This document shows, in pieces, positions 37,187 to 45,061 of a DNA stretch of 64,000 nt (positions within the stretch are counted from its first letter, which is position 1; each line of letters opens with the position of its first letter). The notes under the pieces were generated by a model. It ran no database searches and was not told the origin of the DNA. It saw only the letters and a program-made list of their open reading frames with translations. Source of the stretch: an uncultured bacterium (lineage in GTDB: Bacteria > Planctomycetota > UBA1135 > GCA-002686595); NCBI GenBank assembly GCA_937905825.1, contig CALCXM010000025.1:29024-93023 (forward strand). The letters run 5' to 3'. The translations under genes were made by a program, and so were the position numbers.

Positions 37187-38622
37187 GACTTCGCGGAGAC
37201 CTCCGCGGGTTCCTGCTTCGGAACCTCCACGCGATCCAACTGGTGCACCGGTTGGAGATCCCCCAGGGCCACGAAGTTCGGCATGTGCAACTCATCGCTC
37301 GGGCAGGTTGGGCAACAGCGAGCGCAGCTATAGCACGTTGGCTTGTTGACCTCGTAGTCCCGCTGGTTGCGCACCATGGACATCTTCATCAGCTTGAAGG
37401 CCACCACGAGTCCCAGGAAACCACCGAGGATCCAGCCACCGAAGGCGAGTCGTTCGCGGACCAGATCCGCCGCAGCGATGAGCTCTTCCTGGGAGCGTCC
37501 CTCTTGGCCGAAGGCCTCCGAGTAGATGTTCTGCTCGAGGGTCGGGTCCTGTTGTTCGGCGAGCACGCGCTCGGCGACAAGCACCGTGTGGTCGAAGGAG
37601 GCCAGCGGCGGTGCCAACTGGTTGCCGATCCAACCGCCGATCCCCACCAAGAGCGGGAGCACCAAGAGAATGTGGCCCAAGCGGCGCACGCCAGTCTCGC
37701 GTTCTTCCCGATCGAGGCCCTCGTTGGGCATGTCGATGTGATCGAAGGGACAAGAGTCCTCGCACAGGCGGCACTGCACGCACTTGGTGGGCGTGATCGA
37801 AAGGTGCCACTTGGAGAAGCGTGACATCCAGCCGAGCAAGATCCCGTAGGGGCACAGGTAACGGCAATAGGGTCGACCGATGAACACGCCAACCAACAGG
37901 AATCCGGCTCCCAGCAGCAAGTACGGCGCGTTGCCGTTCATGCGGAAGAAGCCGATGAAAGGATCGTAGCGGCAGATGATGAAGCCCGTGCCCGTGGAAG
38001 CCAAGAGCACCCCGGCGCCCAAGTAGGCGTAGGGAATCACGCCCAACAAGTGGTTGATGCGCTTGGGCACGTTGACCGGGAAGAGCAACACCGCGTCTTG
38101 GATCGCACCAAGCGCGCACACGGACGAACAGAACACCCGACCAAAGACCGCCGCAAAGATCAGCGGCATCATGAAGAAGATCAGGGTCGTTAAGGGCACC
38201 GCGTAGGTCTCGTTGAACAACGAGAAGGCCACGTTCTGAATCGAGCCGATCGGGCAAACGCAGCCCTGCTTGTAGAAGCCGAAGTACGCCAGCGAGAACA
38301 TCATCAGGGCAAAGATGCCCTTGCGCGAACGCTTCTTGACCGCCAGGTAGCTCGCGAGGGAGAGGCACAAGAACAGCACCAGCACATCGATCCACTGTTG
38401 CAGGGTCGTGGTGGGAGCAGGCTCCGTGGTGCGCGGGAAGTCGTAGCCCGTGATGAACTCCGGCTTCGGGAAGCGCATCACGTCCTGGGCCAAGGCCACG
38501 GAACCCAGGGCCACAAGCACACATAGGGTCCCCGACCAACGCAGGGCCAAACGCGCCGCCACGGATCCCGCGGCACGCAAGCGTTTCCCCATGGGCAGCC
38601 CTAGCTCCGTAGCAACACTCAA
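37183..38622 (-). CDS. NapH/CcoG-like membrane 4Fe-4S protein
   Basis: 479 residues with about six membrane segments. Cys motifs are typical of NapH/NosR/CcoG relatives: KQGCVCPIGSIQNV after the second segment, RVFCSSVCALGAIQDAVLLF and RPYCRYLCPYGILLGW, then a ferredoxin pair TKCVQCRLCEDSCPFDHIDM, and near the C-terminus TCYSCARCCPTCPSDELHMP. Proteins of this family pass electrons between the quinone pool and periplasmic or cytoplasmic partners. Start: TTG at 38622 overlaps the upstream ferredoxin stop (TTGA); an ATG lies 30 nt further in. Confidence 0.88.
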   Translation of the reverse strand: MSVATELGLPMGKRLRAAGSVAARLALRWSGTLCVLVALGSVALAQDVMRFPKPEFITGYDFPRTTEPAPTTTLQQWIDVLVLFLCLSLASYLAVKKRSRKGIFALMMFSLAYFGFYKQGCVCPIGSIQNVAFSLFNETYAVPLTTLIFFMMPLIFAAVFGRVFCSSVCALGAIQDAVLLFPVNVPKRINHLLGVIPYAYLGAGVLLASTGTGFIICRYDPFIGFFRMNGNAPYLLLGAGFLLVGVFIGRPYCRYLCPYGILLGWMSRFSKWHLSITPTKCVQCRLCEDSCPFDHIDMPNEGLDREERETGVRRLGHILLVLPLLVGIGGWIGNQLAPPLASFDHTVLVAERVLAEQQDPTLEQNIYSEAFGQEGRSQEELIAAADLVRERLAFGGWILGGFLGLVVAFKLMKMSMVRNQRDYEVNKPTCYSCARCCPTCPSDELHMPNFVALGDLQPVHQLDRVEVPKQEPAEVSAKS

Positions 38623-39197
38623 GCCAATAGCTCCTGATCGTGCTTCAGAATGTAGGGCTCATCCGCCGGAACTTGGGAGAAGGAGTCCGAGGGGCAGTGG
38701 CGCGCGATGGAACAGTCGTTGCAGTTCACGCAGACGTCGTGCCGCACCTGCAAGTAGAAGGAAGCGTTGCCGAAGACCTCGCAGGCCTCCACGCACTTGG
38801 CGCAGCCCACGCAGGCGTCTTCGATGATGTTGTACTCCCAGTAGGGATCCTCGACGAAGAGGCGCTCGATGGCTCCCGTCGGGCAGAGCTGGTTTTCCGC
38901 GGCGGAGGTCAACTCCGGCGCGTTGGGGGTGAAGTAACCGAAGCACAGTCGACAGTAGCCGCAGATCGGATAGGACTGCACGCACTTGACCGCCGAGGGC
39001 GAAACCACGCAATGGGTCGCGCACTGACCGCAGGAAACGCAAGTCATGGGATCAATCTGCCAGACCGTGTTTTTCTTGCGGCGGCGCAGCCAGCCCAGCA
39101 TCCCCACAGCCCCCAAGGCTGAGACTGCCAAACGGCCCATGGTCAGGGACAGGAACTCCATCCGTGTCAATTTCGGCTTCTCTACTTTGTCAGTCAT
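38619..39197 (-). CDS. NapG-like 4Fe-4S ferredoxin, exported
   Basis: 192 residues. An N-terminal membrane-spanning or signal segment (MEFLSLTMGRLAVSALGAVG) is followed by Arg/Lys residues, so it may be anchored. Cys clusters read TCVSCGQCATHCVVSP, ICGYCRLC, CPTGAI, CVGCAKCVEACEVFGN and CVNCNDCSIARHCP, enough for up to four 4Fe-4S centres. The layout resembles NapG and similar ferredoxins that work with NapH-type membrane partners. ATGA overlaps couple it to both neighbours. Confidence 0.87.
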   Translation of the reverse strand: MTDKVEKPKLTRMEFLSLTMGRLAVSALGAVGMLGWLRRRKKNTVWQIDPMTCVSCGQCATHCVVSPSAVKCVQSYPICGYCRLCFGYFTPNAPELTSAAENQLCPTGAIERLFVEDPYWEYNIIEDACVGCAKCVEACEVFGNASFYLQVRHDVCVNCNDCSIARHCPSDSFSQVPADEPYILKHDQELLA

Positions 39198-40669
39198 TGT
39201 TCCTTCGTCCCAGAGTTCGAAGCACCGACCCGCAGGTCGAGGCAGATCATGTGATGGGAATCACGCAGCACTAGCAAGCCATCGGAGATGGCCATGGGCG
39301 CCCAAGCGTCGTGTCCAGCGAGCGGGGCATGCCGCGCCAACTGTTCGTAGCCTTCTGTGGAAGCACGCATCATGGTGAGTTCCCCGTCGTCGTCGAGCAG
39401 CAGTATTTTGTCGTCAGCCACTAGGAAGGGTCCCAGGCCGAAGCGCTGATCCTTGCCACTGGTCCAGTTGATGGTTCCGTCGGTCTTCAGACAGACGAAT
39501 TGGCCACGCAGGGCGGAAGCGTCCTTTGGCAGAATCGCGTACAGGTGATCCTTGAAGTAGAGGGGCGTCTGCTGCTCACAGCCGAAGACCTTCTTGCTCA
39601 ACTCAAAGAGCGGGCTGATCACGATGCCATCCCCTTCTTGCTTGAGGCCCAGCATCATGCTGCCGCCACCGTAGCCCGCCGTCACAAAGATGCGGTCGTC
39701 TTCGATCGCGACGGGCGAGGGCGAAGTCACCGAGTTGGTCCAGACCGTGCTCGACCACAAGAGTTCTCCAACGGATTCAGGCTCCGCGGAAACTCCGAGG
39801 ATGCCGCCCACCGCTGCGTACACGTACTGATTGATGCCGAGCAGTTTCATCGGCGTGATCGAGGAGTGCGCCATCAGCCACCCACCGGGGTTGGGCGTGC
39901 GCCACAGGACTTCGCCCGTCTCGCAGTCGACCCCCATCATGAGCGTCTCTGCTCCCACTGGAGCCAGGATCGCCACGCCGTCTTTGATGACCGGACATTG
40001 GCCGGTGTACCAAAGGGGCACTTCGGTTCCGTACTCCTTGACCATGTCGATGCCCCAGCGGTAGGCACCGGTTTCGGTGTCGACGCACATCACGAAACAG
40101 CGGGGACCGATAGCCACCGTGTACTTCTCGGAGACCGCGGGCACCGTTCGCGAGACTCCGTGGTTGCGCTTGGTCGGTGCGACGTAGGAACGGCGCCAGT
40201 ACTCGCGCCCGTCGAACAAGTCGAAGCAGCGCAGAGCATCCCCGCCTAGCTCCTCGTCGTAGTCCATCACGAAGACGCGTCCCTTGAAGATCGCGGCACC
40301 GGCGTGCCCCTCTCCAAGATCGTGCCCCCAGAGAACCGGCGGCCCGCCTTCCGGCCAGGCTTCCGCCAAGGGGACATCTCCGACACTGATGCTGTCGTGG
40401 TTCAACCCGCGAAACTGCGGCCAGGGGGAGGACTCGCCCATGGGCGCGCTCTCAAACTCGACGAAGGTGCCTTCGATGTCCACCACTTCGGTGCTCACGG
40501 GACCGCCCCCCAAGGTACCGGCGCGGGTTTCGGCGACCATGTCCGTTAGCCGCAACCCAAGGTCCACTTGGGGCCGGGACTGCCACCAACGAAAAAGTCC
40601 GAAACAGCAAGCCAGGAACACGACCCCGCCTGCGATGACGCGGCTGATAATGGTCGGGTTGTTGCTCAT
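39194..40669 (-). CDS. Exported PQQ-like beta-propeller, first gene of redox operon
   Basis: 491 residues. The start at 40669 was preferred over an in-frame ATG at 40744 because a GGGGAG ribosome site lies just upstream and the N-terminus then carries a signal anchor (VIAGGVVFLACCFGLF). The propeller shows blades such as ALRCFDLFDGREYWRRSY and MMGVDCETGEVLWRTPNPGG, with the usual Asp-Gly-Trp pattern. It heads the six-gene operon running to 31453. PQQ ligands are not obvious; role unknown. Confidence 0.87.
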   Translation of the reverse strand: MSNNPTIISRVIAGGVVFLACCFGLFRWWQSRPQVDLGLRLTDMVAETRAGTLGGGPVSTEVVDIEGTFVEFESAPMGESSPWPQFRGLNHDSISVGDVPLAEAWPEGGPPVLWGHDLGEGHAGAAIFKGRVFVMDYDEELGGDALRCFDLFDGREYWRRSYVAPTKRNHGVSRTVPAVSEKYTVAIGPRCFVMCVDTETGAYRWGIDMVKEYGTEVPLWYTGQCPVIKDGVAILAPVGAETLMMGVDCETGEVLWRTPNPGGWLMAHSSITPMKLLGINQYVYAAVGGILGVSAEPESVGELLWSSTVWTNSVTSPSPVAIEDDRIFVTAGYGGGSMMLGLKQEGDGIVISPLFELSKKVFGCEQQTPLYFKDHLYAILPKDASALRGQFVCLKTDGTINWTSGKDQRFGLGPFLVADDKILLLDDDGELTMMRASTEGYEQLARHAPLAGHDAWAPMAISDGLLVLRDSHHMICLDLRVGASNSGTKEQ

Positions 40670-40933
40670 GGTTGCTCCCCGTGTTTCAGGTGGGGATTCG
40701 GTGCGGGGGATTTGGTTGTCCTGGACTTCAGCAAAGGAGGGCATTGTCCGATGAAGTGGTGCCTAACGTCTCAAGCACGAACCAGGTATTGCACTATAGA
40801 TTGCCCAGGTCCATAGTGAGTCTTGATCCTTGTCTGTTGAAGCAAGTTTCCTGTACTAGGTCTCTCATCATCGGCATTCCAGGAGTCCGCGGGTTAGGCT
40901 CTGCTCTGGGACTCGTCAAGTCCGGTACTCATC
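40670..40933. other. Divergent promoter region
   Basis: 264 bp between the redox operon and the NHL gene, so it should hold two divergent promoters. A small inverted repeat, CACTAT / ATAGTG, lies around 40790-40820. No ORF of its own and no confident -35/-10 pair. Confidence 0.4.
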
Positions 40934-41989
40934 ATGGTTGAAAAACAAAAGAACTCGCTCACTCGACGCGGCGCCATCGCTGGAACGATGTTGGGCATTG
41001 GCGGTCTTTTCGGCTGGGCAGTCACGAAGCTGAATGAAACCGGGCGCGGGGCGGGCATCGGCCAAAATGGCCCCAAACTGCCGAAGTCGGGCAAGAATCC
41101 CTTTGCCTACGACATCAGTGCCTACCGCAAAACGGATCCGGAGACCCTCCTCTTCAAGCCCGCCGGCGAATTCGCATCGGGCTTTCGCAAGGTTCACAGC
41201 ATCGCCATCACTCCGGACAACGAGTTGATGATCACCGGCGACAAGGGGATCCGGATATTCGGAACAGACGGGACGCTCCGACAGGAAATCCAACTGGAAC
41301 ACACGCCCCACAACACCCATGTGTCCGCCGCTGGCGAATTGTTTGTGGCCTACGCCCGGCACTTCGACGTCCACGATGCCAAGGGCGAGCAATTGCACAG
41401 CACCGAACGCTTCTCCGAGCGCTCCTTCATCACGGCCATGGCGACCAAGGCGGACGACGTCTACGTCGCCGATGCGGGCAACCGCGAGATCATCCTTTGC
41501 GATCGCATGGGCGCCGTCAAAAAGCGCTTCGGCAAGATCGGTGCAAGCGAGGACACACCCGGCTTCGCGGTGCCCAGCCCCTACTTCGATTTGGCCATCG
41601 ACGACCAGAACAAGCTGCGCGTGACCAACCCCGGTCGGCTGCGCGTGGAGACTTACAGCCTCGATGGCAAGTTCGAAGGATCCTGGGGCGAACCCGGCAT
41701 GACGATCGAACGCTTCTCGGGCTGCTGCAACCCGGTGCATTTCACGATCACCAAGGACGGCGGCTACATCACCAGCGAGAAGGGTCTGGCGCGGGTCAAG
41801 CTGCACGACGCGGACGGCAAGCTTCTGGGTCTCGTGGCAGGTCCTGACTTCCTCGTCCAAGATCCCAAACTCGCTAAACGCGCTGGCGAAGCCGCCGGCG
41901 CCTTCGACGTGGCCCTCTCCGCAGATGGCCAGGTCCACGTGCTCGATCCCTACAGCGCCAAAGTACGCAGCTTCCAGCCCCTCGGCTAG
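40934..41989 (+). CDS. Exported NHL-type beta-propeller protein (twin-arginine signal)
   Basis: 351 residues. The N-terminus SLTRRGAIAGTMLGIGGLFG has twin arginines followed by a hydrophobic run, which suggests the Tat pathway and hence export in a folded state. The body has NHL/six-bladed propeller repeats: GFRKVHSIAITPDNELMITG, DDVYVADAGNREIILCDRMG, AAGAFDVALSADGQVHVLDP. A conserved FSGCCNPVHFT, with two adjacent Cys, sits between blades. It is divergent from the redox operon. The stop codon TAG lies inside the inverted repeat at 41984. The ligand or partner is not known. Confidence 0.85.
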   Translation: MVEKQKNSLTRRGAIAGTMLGIGGLFGWAVTKLNETGRGAGIGQNGPKLPKSGKNPFAYDISAYRKTDPETLLFKPAGEFASGFRKVHSIAITPDNELMITGDKGIRIFGTDGTLRQEIQLEHTPHNTHVSAAGELFVAYARHFDVHDAKGEQLHSTERFSERSFITAMATKADDVYVADAGNREIILCDRMGAVKKRFGKIGASEDTPGFAVPSPYFDLAIDDQNKLRVTNPGRLRVETYSLDGKFEGSWGEPGMTIERFSGCCNPVHFTITKDGGYITSEKGLARVKLHDADGKLLGLVAGPDFLVQDPKLAKRAGEAAGAFDVALSADGQVHVLDPYSAKVRSFQPLG

Positions 41990-42156
41990 GAGCCTGCGCC
42001 ACAGATAGCGATCCGCGAGACACCGATCCTCGAACCCATCTCTGCGTCCTGCCAAGGTCCCCGATGGCATCCAACCATTGGGAACTTGTCACTCCTTGAC
42101 CTGGGCCCGATGCTCGGTATCTCGCGAACCGCTATCTGTGGCGCAGACTCCTAGCC
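41984..42156. mobile_element. MITE-like inverted-repeat element
   Basis: 43-bp arms: 41984-42026 and the reverse complement 42114-42156, 39 of 43 positions identical, surrounding an 87-bp centre. The tips read CTAGGAGCC and GACTCCTAG, so both ends carry CTAG. The four differences are transitions that become G-U pairs in the minus-strand transcript. The left end is almost the same as 20836-20864. No ORF inside. A non-autonomous transposon (CTAG target) or a conserved hairpin RNA would both fit. Confidence 0.7.
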
Positions 42157-42168
42157 CGTAGAAAGCCC

Positions 42169-42477
42169 ATGCCAGATTCAAAAGCCATGACTGATTCATC
42201 TGATCTGCAGCCGACGCCCCCAGCGCACCAGTCCATTTCCGAGCGCGTGCTCGCACGCCGGGACCTGCTGCACGGTGGAGCCCGCGTGGCCCTGGTGGGC
42301 GGACTCTTCGCTTACTTCTTGCAGCAGCGCAAGCGCGCCCTCCTGCTGGTAGACGACCCCTCTTGCGTGAAGCTGGAGACCTGTGCTGAATGCATCGAGT
42401 TCGGCGGATGCACCCTGCCGAAATCCGAGGACCATCGCGCGCACATGCACACCGGGGAGCACCCGAAGACTTCCTGA
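42169..42477 (+). CDS. Small Cys-rich membrane protein
   Basis: 102 residues (ATG at 42169; alternative at 42187). A basic VLARRDLLHGGARVALVGGL start of a hydrophobic stretch suggests a twin-arginine or uncleaved signal anchor, with the C-terminus outside. That tail has four Cys: DPSCVKLETCAECIEFGGCT. It could bind a metal or a 4Fe-4S cluster or be a redox partner. It lies just behind the NHL gene and the inverted-repeat element, with a strong terminator after it. Conservation in other genomes is unknown to me. Confidence 0.6.
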   Translation: MPDSKAMTDSSDLQPTPPAHQSISERVLARRDLLHGGARVALVGGLFAYFLQQRKRALLLVDDPSCVKLETCAECIEFGGCTLPKSEDHRAHMHTGEHPKTS

Positions 42478-42503
42478 GCGCGCCCTAAGATCAGCGACAA
42501 ACA

Positions 42504-42544
42504 AAAGCGCCCGGTAGCCCGATTCGTCGGCTACCGGGCGCTTT
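42504..42544. terminator. Strong bidirectional terminator
   Basis: A perfect 16-bp stem: AAAGCGCCCGGTAGCC at 42504-42519 with its complement GGCTACCGGGCGCTTT at 42529-42544, 9-nt loop, A-run before and T-run after. It separates the plus-strand small protein gene from the convergent propeller gene. Confidence 0.93.
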
Positions 42545-42565
42545 CGTCCCTTTCGGGCACCTTCG

Positions 42566-43816
42566 CTACTTCGCTTTAAGATCGTAACAGGACATGCTGT
42601 CCTGGTCGCGAAGGTACAAACGCCCACCGGAAACCACTGGATGGGCCCAGCTTTTGAACTCCGTGCGCTCGCCTTGTTCGAAGGAACCTTTGGCGCTGTA
42701 CTCCTTCGCACTCGCTTCGACCAAAGCCACTTCGCCTTGCTCCCCGCGCAAGATCAGGAGACCATCGGCGCTCGTGAGCGAAGCGCGATTCAAACTGCGA
42801 CTGCGCCAGATCGTCTCCCCCGTGCGCCAGTCCATGCAGATCAAGAGCGGACCGCTGGCCGCGAAGACGTGGTCCCCCAAGAGCAGCGCGCCGCCCTGAC
42901 CATTCTTGATGGTGCGGTTCTGGTAGACCTCCGTTGCACTTTGTTTGCCGGCGTCCTCTTTGAGTTCATAGAGGTTGCAGCCGACCCCATAGCCGGACGT
43001 GACCCAAACGTGCGAGCCCGTGAAGATTGGCGTGGGCACCACCGCGGTCTTGCCGACCCGTTCCGTGCGCCACAACAAACTTCCATCTGCTGCGGAGATG
43101 CCCGCCACGCTCTGCCCGGTGAGCACCACGTATTGGGGTTTGCCTGCGAACTCGATCTTGATCAGGGAAGCGTAGGCCGCTGGGTCCTTCAGCTCCGTGC
43201 TACGCCAAACCAGCTCGCCGGTTTTCCGATCGAAGGCGGCCACGCAGCCCTGTGAACCGCCGGGCGTGCAGATCACGTGATCGCCATCCACCAGGGGCGA
43301 CTCGGAGTAGCCCCAATCGCTCATCATCTCCCCCGCCAACTCCCCGCGTAGATCCTTGGACCACTGCAACTTGCCGCTCTCCAAATCAACACACACCAGG
43401 TTGCCCCCGGCGCCGAGGGTGAAGAGTTGCCCCCCATCCAAGGCCGCAGTCGCCCGCGGACCCTCGGGGAATTCCAGCTCCCGGAAGGCCGGCGCGACCT
43501 TGGTGCTCCAGACTTTATTGCCGGTGGAGAGCTCCCGACACCAGACGTGTTCCTCCTCGCCCAGGTAGCCCGATCCGTAGAATTTGCCGTTCAGAATCGC
43601 CGGAGCGCTGTACCCCCCGCCGAGTCCCGTGGCCTTCCAAAGCAGGGCGGGCCCCTCTTCAGGCCAGGATTGCAGGAGACCGGTTTCCGCTGAGTTCCCG
43701 TCCCGTTGCGGACCGCGCCATTGAGGCCAATCCCCCGTCAAAGCCGCCGCAGGCCCGGCTAGCAGTCCAACGGAGAGCAGGGCGAAAGAAGTGGTTCGAA
43801 GCATCGGGAGGACCAT
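42566..43816 (-). CDS. Exported PQQ-like beta-propeller
   Basis: 416 residues. Signal peptide MLRTTSFALLSVGLLAGPAA (ATG at 43816, or 43804 four codons on). It then begins GDWPQWRGPQRDGNSAETGL, the typical planctomycete propeller opening, and has blades AFDRKTGELVWRSTELKD, GISAADGSLLWRTERVGK and ICMDWRTGETIWRSRSL. No membrane anchor other than the signal. A single-gene unit ending at the 42504 terminator. Function unknown. Confidence 0.87.
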   Translation of the reverse strand: MVLPMLRTTSFALLSVGLLAGPAAALTGDWPQWRGPQRDGNSAETGLLQSWPEEGPALLWKATGLGGGYSAPAILNGKFYGSGYLGEEEHVWCRELSTGNKVWSTKVAPAFRELEFPEGPRATAALDGGQLFTLGAGGNLVCVDLESGKLQWSKDLRGELAGEMMSDWGYSESPLVDGDHVICTPGGSQGCVAAFDRKTGELVWRSTELKDPAAYASLIKIEFAGKPQYVVLTGQSVAGISAADGSLLWRTERVGKTAVVPTPIFTGSHVWVTSGYGVGCNLYELKEDAGKQSATEVYQNRTIKNGQGGALLLGDHVFAASGPLLICMDWRTGETIWRSRSLNRASLTSADGLLILRGEQGEVALVEASAKEYSAKGSFEQGERTEFKSWAHPVVSGGRLYLRDQDSMSCYDLKAK

Positions 43817-44584
43817 GGGCAGAGGGAGGGCAGGTGGATCGCGACCGCAGGAACGAGTCAGCGCGGGTCGGCAGGATAAGGGCTGACCTGGTCTCCCGCC
43901 ATCCTTGCCTCGCGCCGGAAGAGCGCTTCGCCATTTTGCGTGCAGTGCATGGGCGGAGCTCCCCCATGGCCTGCGCGGCGGGAGGGTCTAGTTTCATGTG
44001 GAAGGCCAGTTCCTTGTGGAAGGCCAGCGGCAATTCGCGTGAACGGGCCCGCGAGGACTTACCTAGGAGTGACCCGCATCCGCAGCGCATGCTTTCTGCT
44101 GCGTGCCACTCCTCCTTGAATCCGGACGGGGCGGACGGACGGCGAATGCGCATTGTGTCCGCGCATCGCCAAGCTGCGCTGATCTCCATTGCCAAGCGCA
44201 GCTTCCGAATCGGGCCCCGCACTTGGATGCAGCATGGGCCTGCGCCGCTGCTCGAGACGTTCCGGATGACGGAACAATCTACTCTCCAGGGGGCCCTCCA
44301 AATACGCGCCGTGTTGAGCTTCAAGAGCACCGCTTTCTCTCCCAGCGAGTTGCCATCGATCGCGCTTTCCAAAGCTCGAATCTCGGGACCCACGGGTGGG
44401 CTATGCCCTCCAGTTCGCCACCTGCACGCCGATTGAGGTGAGATTTTTGTTAGGCCACTTCAACGCCTAGTGGTTAGGAGTACGATTGGGCCCCTCAACC
44501 CGGGCAACACCGCCCTCGACTCGTGCATCACCGAATGACACAAGTCCAAAGTACGCTCCGAACCCGCCCATCACGAACCTCTCC
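43817..44584. other. Long gene-free gap
   Basis: About 770 bp without a convincing gene; open frames on both strands here lack any recognisable domain or start signals. It holds a 10-bp perfect inverted repeat, AAGCTGCGCT at 44171-44180 with AGCGCAGCTT at 44195-44204, a 13-bp direct repeat TGTGGAAGGCCAG at 43997-44009 and 44015-44027, and an A/T-rich stretch near 44440-44480 that may hold the promoter of the 44585 operon. Possible small RNA or leader region. Confidence 0.5.
44171..44204. other. Isolated 10-bp hairpin in the gap
   Basis: AAGCTGCGCT / AGCGCAGCTT, perfect complement, 14-nt loop. It stands in the otherwise gene-free 43817-44584 stretch and could be part of a small RNA or a terminator; there is no T-run. 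Confidence 0.45.
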
Positions 44585-45061
44585 ATGCCCGCCGGCAACG
44601 CCTTCCTGCAATTCCAGCGGGCCAAGTTCAAGACCAAGCTCCCCCAGGGCCAGCTCTACACCCAAAGTCACATGTGGTTGCGGGAAGCTCCAGGCAACGT
44701 TTGGCAGATCGGGTTGACGCGCTTCGCCCTGCGCATGCTCGGGGATCCGGTGGAGCTCGACTTTGAAGTGCAGGGGACGCAAGAGATCGAAACCGGAACA
44801 GTCGTCGGTTGGCTCGAAGGCTTCAAAGCCGTGACCGATCTCTACACCCCCATGCCCGGACGCTTCGCCGGGGGCAATCCAGAACTCGATGAAGGTCTCG
44901 ATGCCGTCAAGAGTTCGAGCTACGACCGGGGCTGGCTGTTCGCCGTGCAAGGGACCCCCGGGGACGAGTGCTTGGATGCGGAGAGCTACGCGGACTTCTT
45001 GGGTGCTACGATTGATCGCATGCTCGGCGACGAACAAAAGCAGAAGGAGTCCAACGCATGA
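44585..45061 (+). CDS. GcvH-like lipoyl-carrier protein
   Basis: 158 residues from the ATG at 44585; the frame is open upstream to 44486 without coding character. The fold matches the glycine-cleavage H protein: SHMWLREAPGNVWQIGLTRF, then GWLEGFKAVTDLYTPMPGRF, where the Lys (residue ~81) sits where GcvH carries lipoate, and a YDRGWLFAVQGTPG segment near the C-terminus. No other glycine-cleavage gene is near. GcvH-like carriers also serve the sulfur-oxidising sHdr system. First gene of an eight-gene operon; its TGA overlaps the next ATG (ATGA). Confidence 0.85.
   Translation: MPAGNAFLQFQRAKFKTKLPQGQLYTQSHMWLREAPGNVWQIGLTRFALRMLGDPVELDFEVQGTQEIETGTVVGWLEGFKAVTDLYTPMPGRFAGGNPELDEGLDAVKSSSYDRGWLFAVQGTPGDECLDAESYADFLGATIDRMLGDEQKQKESNA

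Noticed and set aside
31453..40669. Interpretation as hydrogenase or formate dehydrogenase
   Set aside because: NuoEF-like and ferredoxin subunits match such enzymes, but no catalytic H-cluster, NiFe or molybdopterin subunit is encoded in or next to the operon.
43659..44436. Two open frames (244 codons minus, 200 codons plus) in the 43817-44584 gap
   Set aside because: Neither shows a domain, signal peptide, ribosome site or coding-like composition; they overlap each other.
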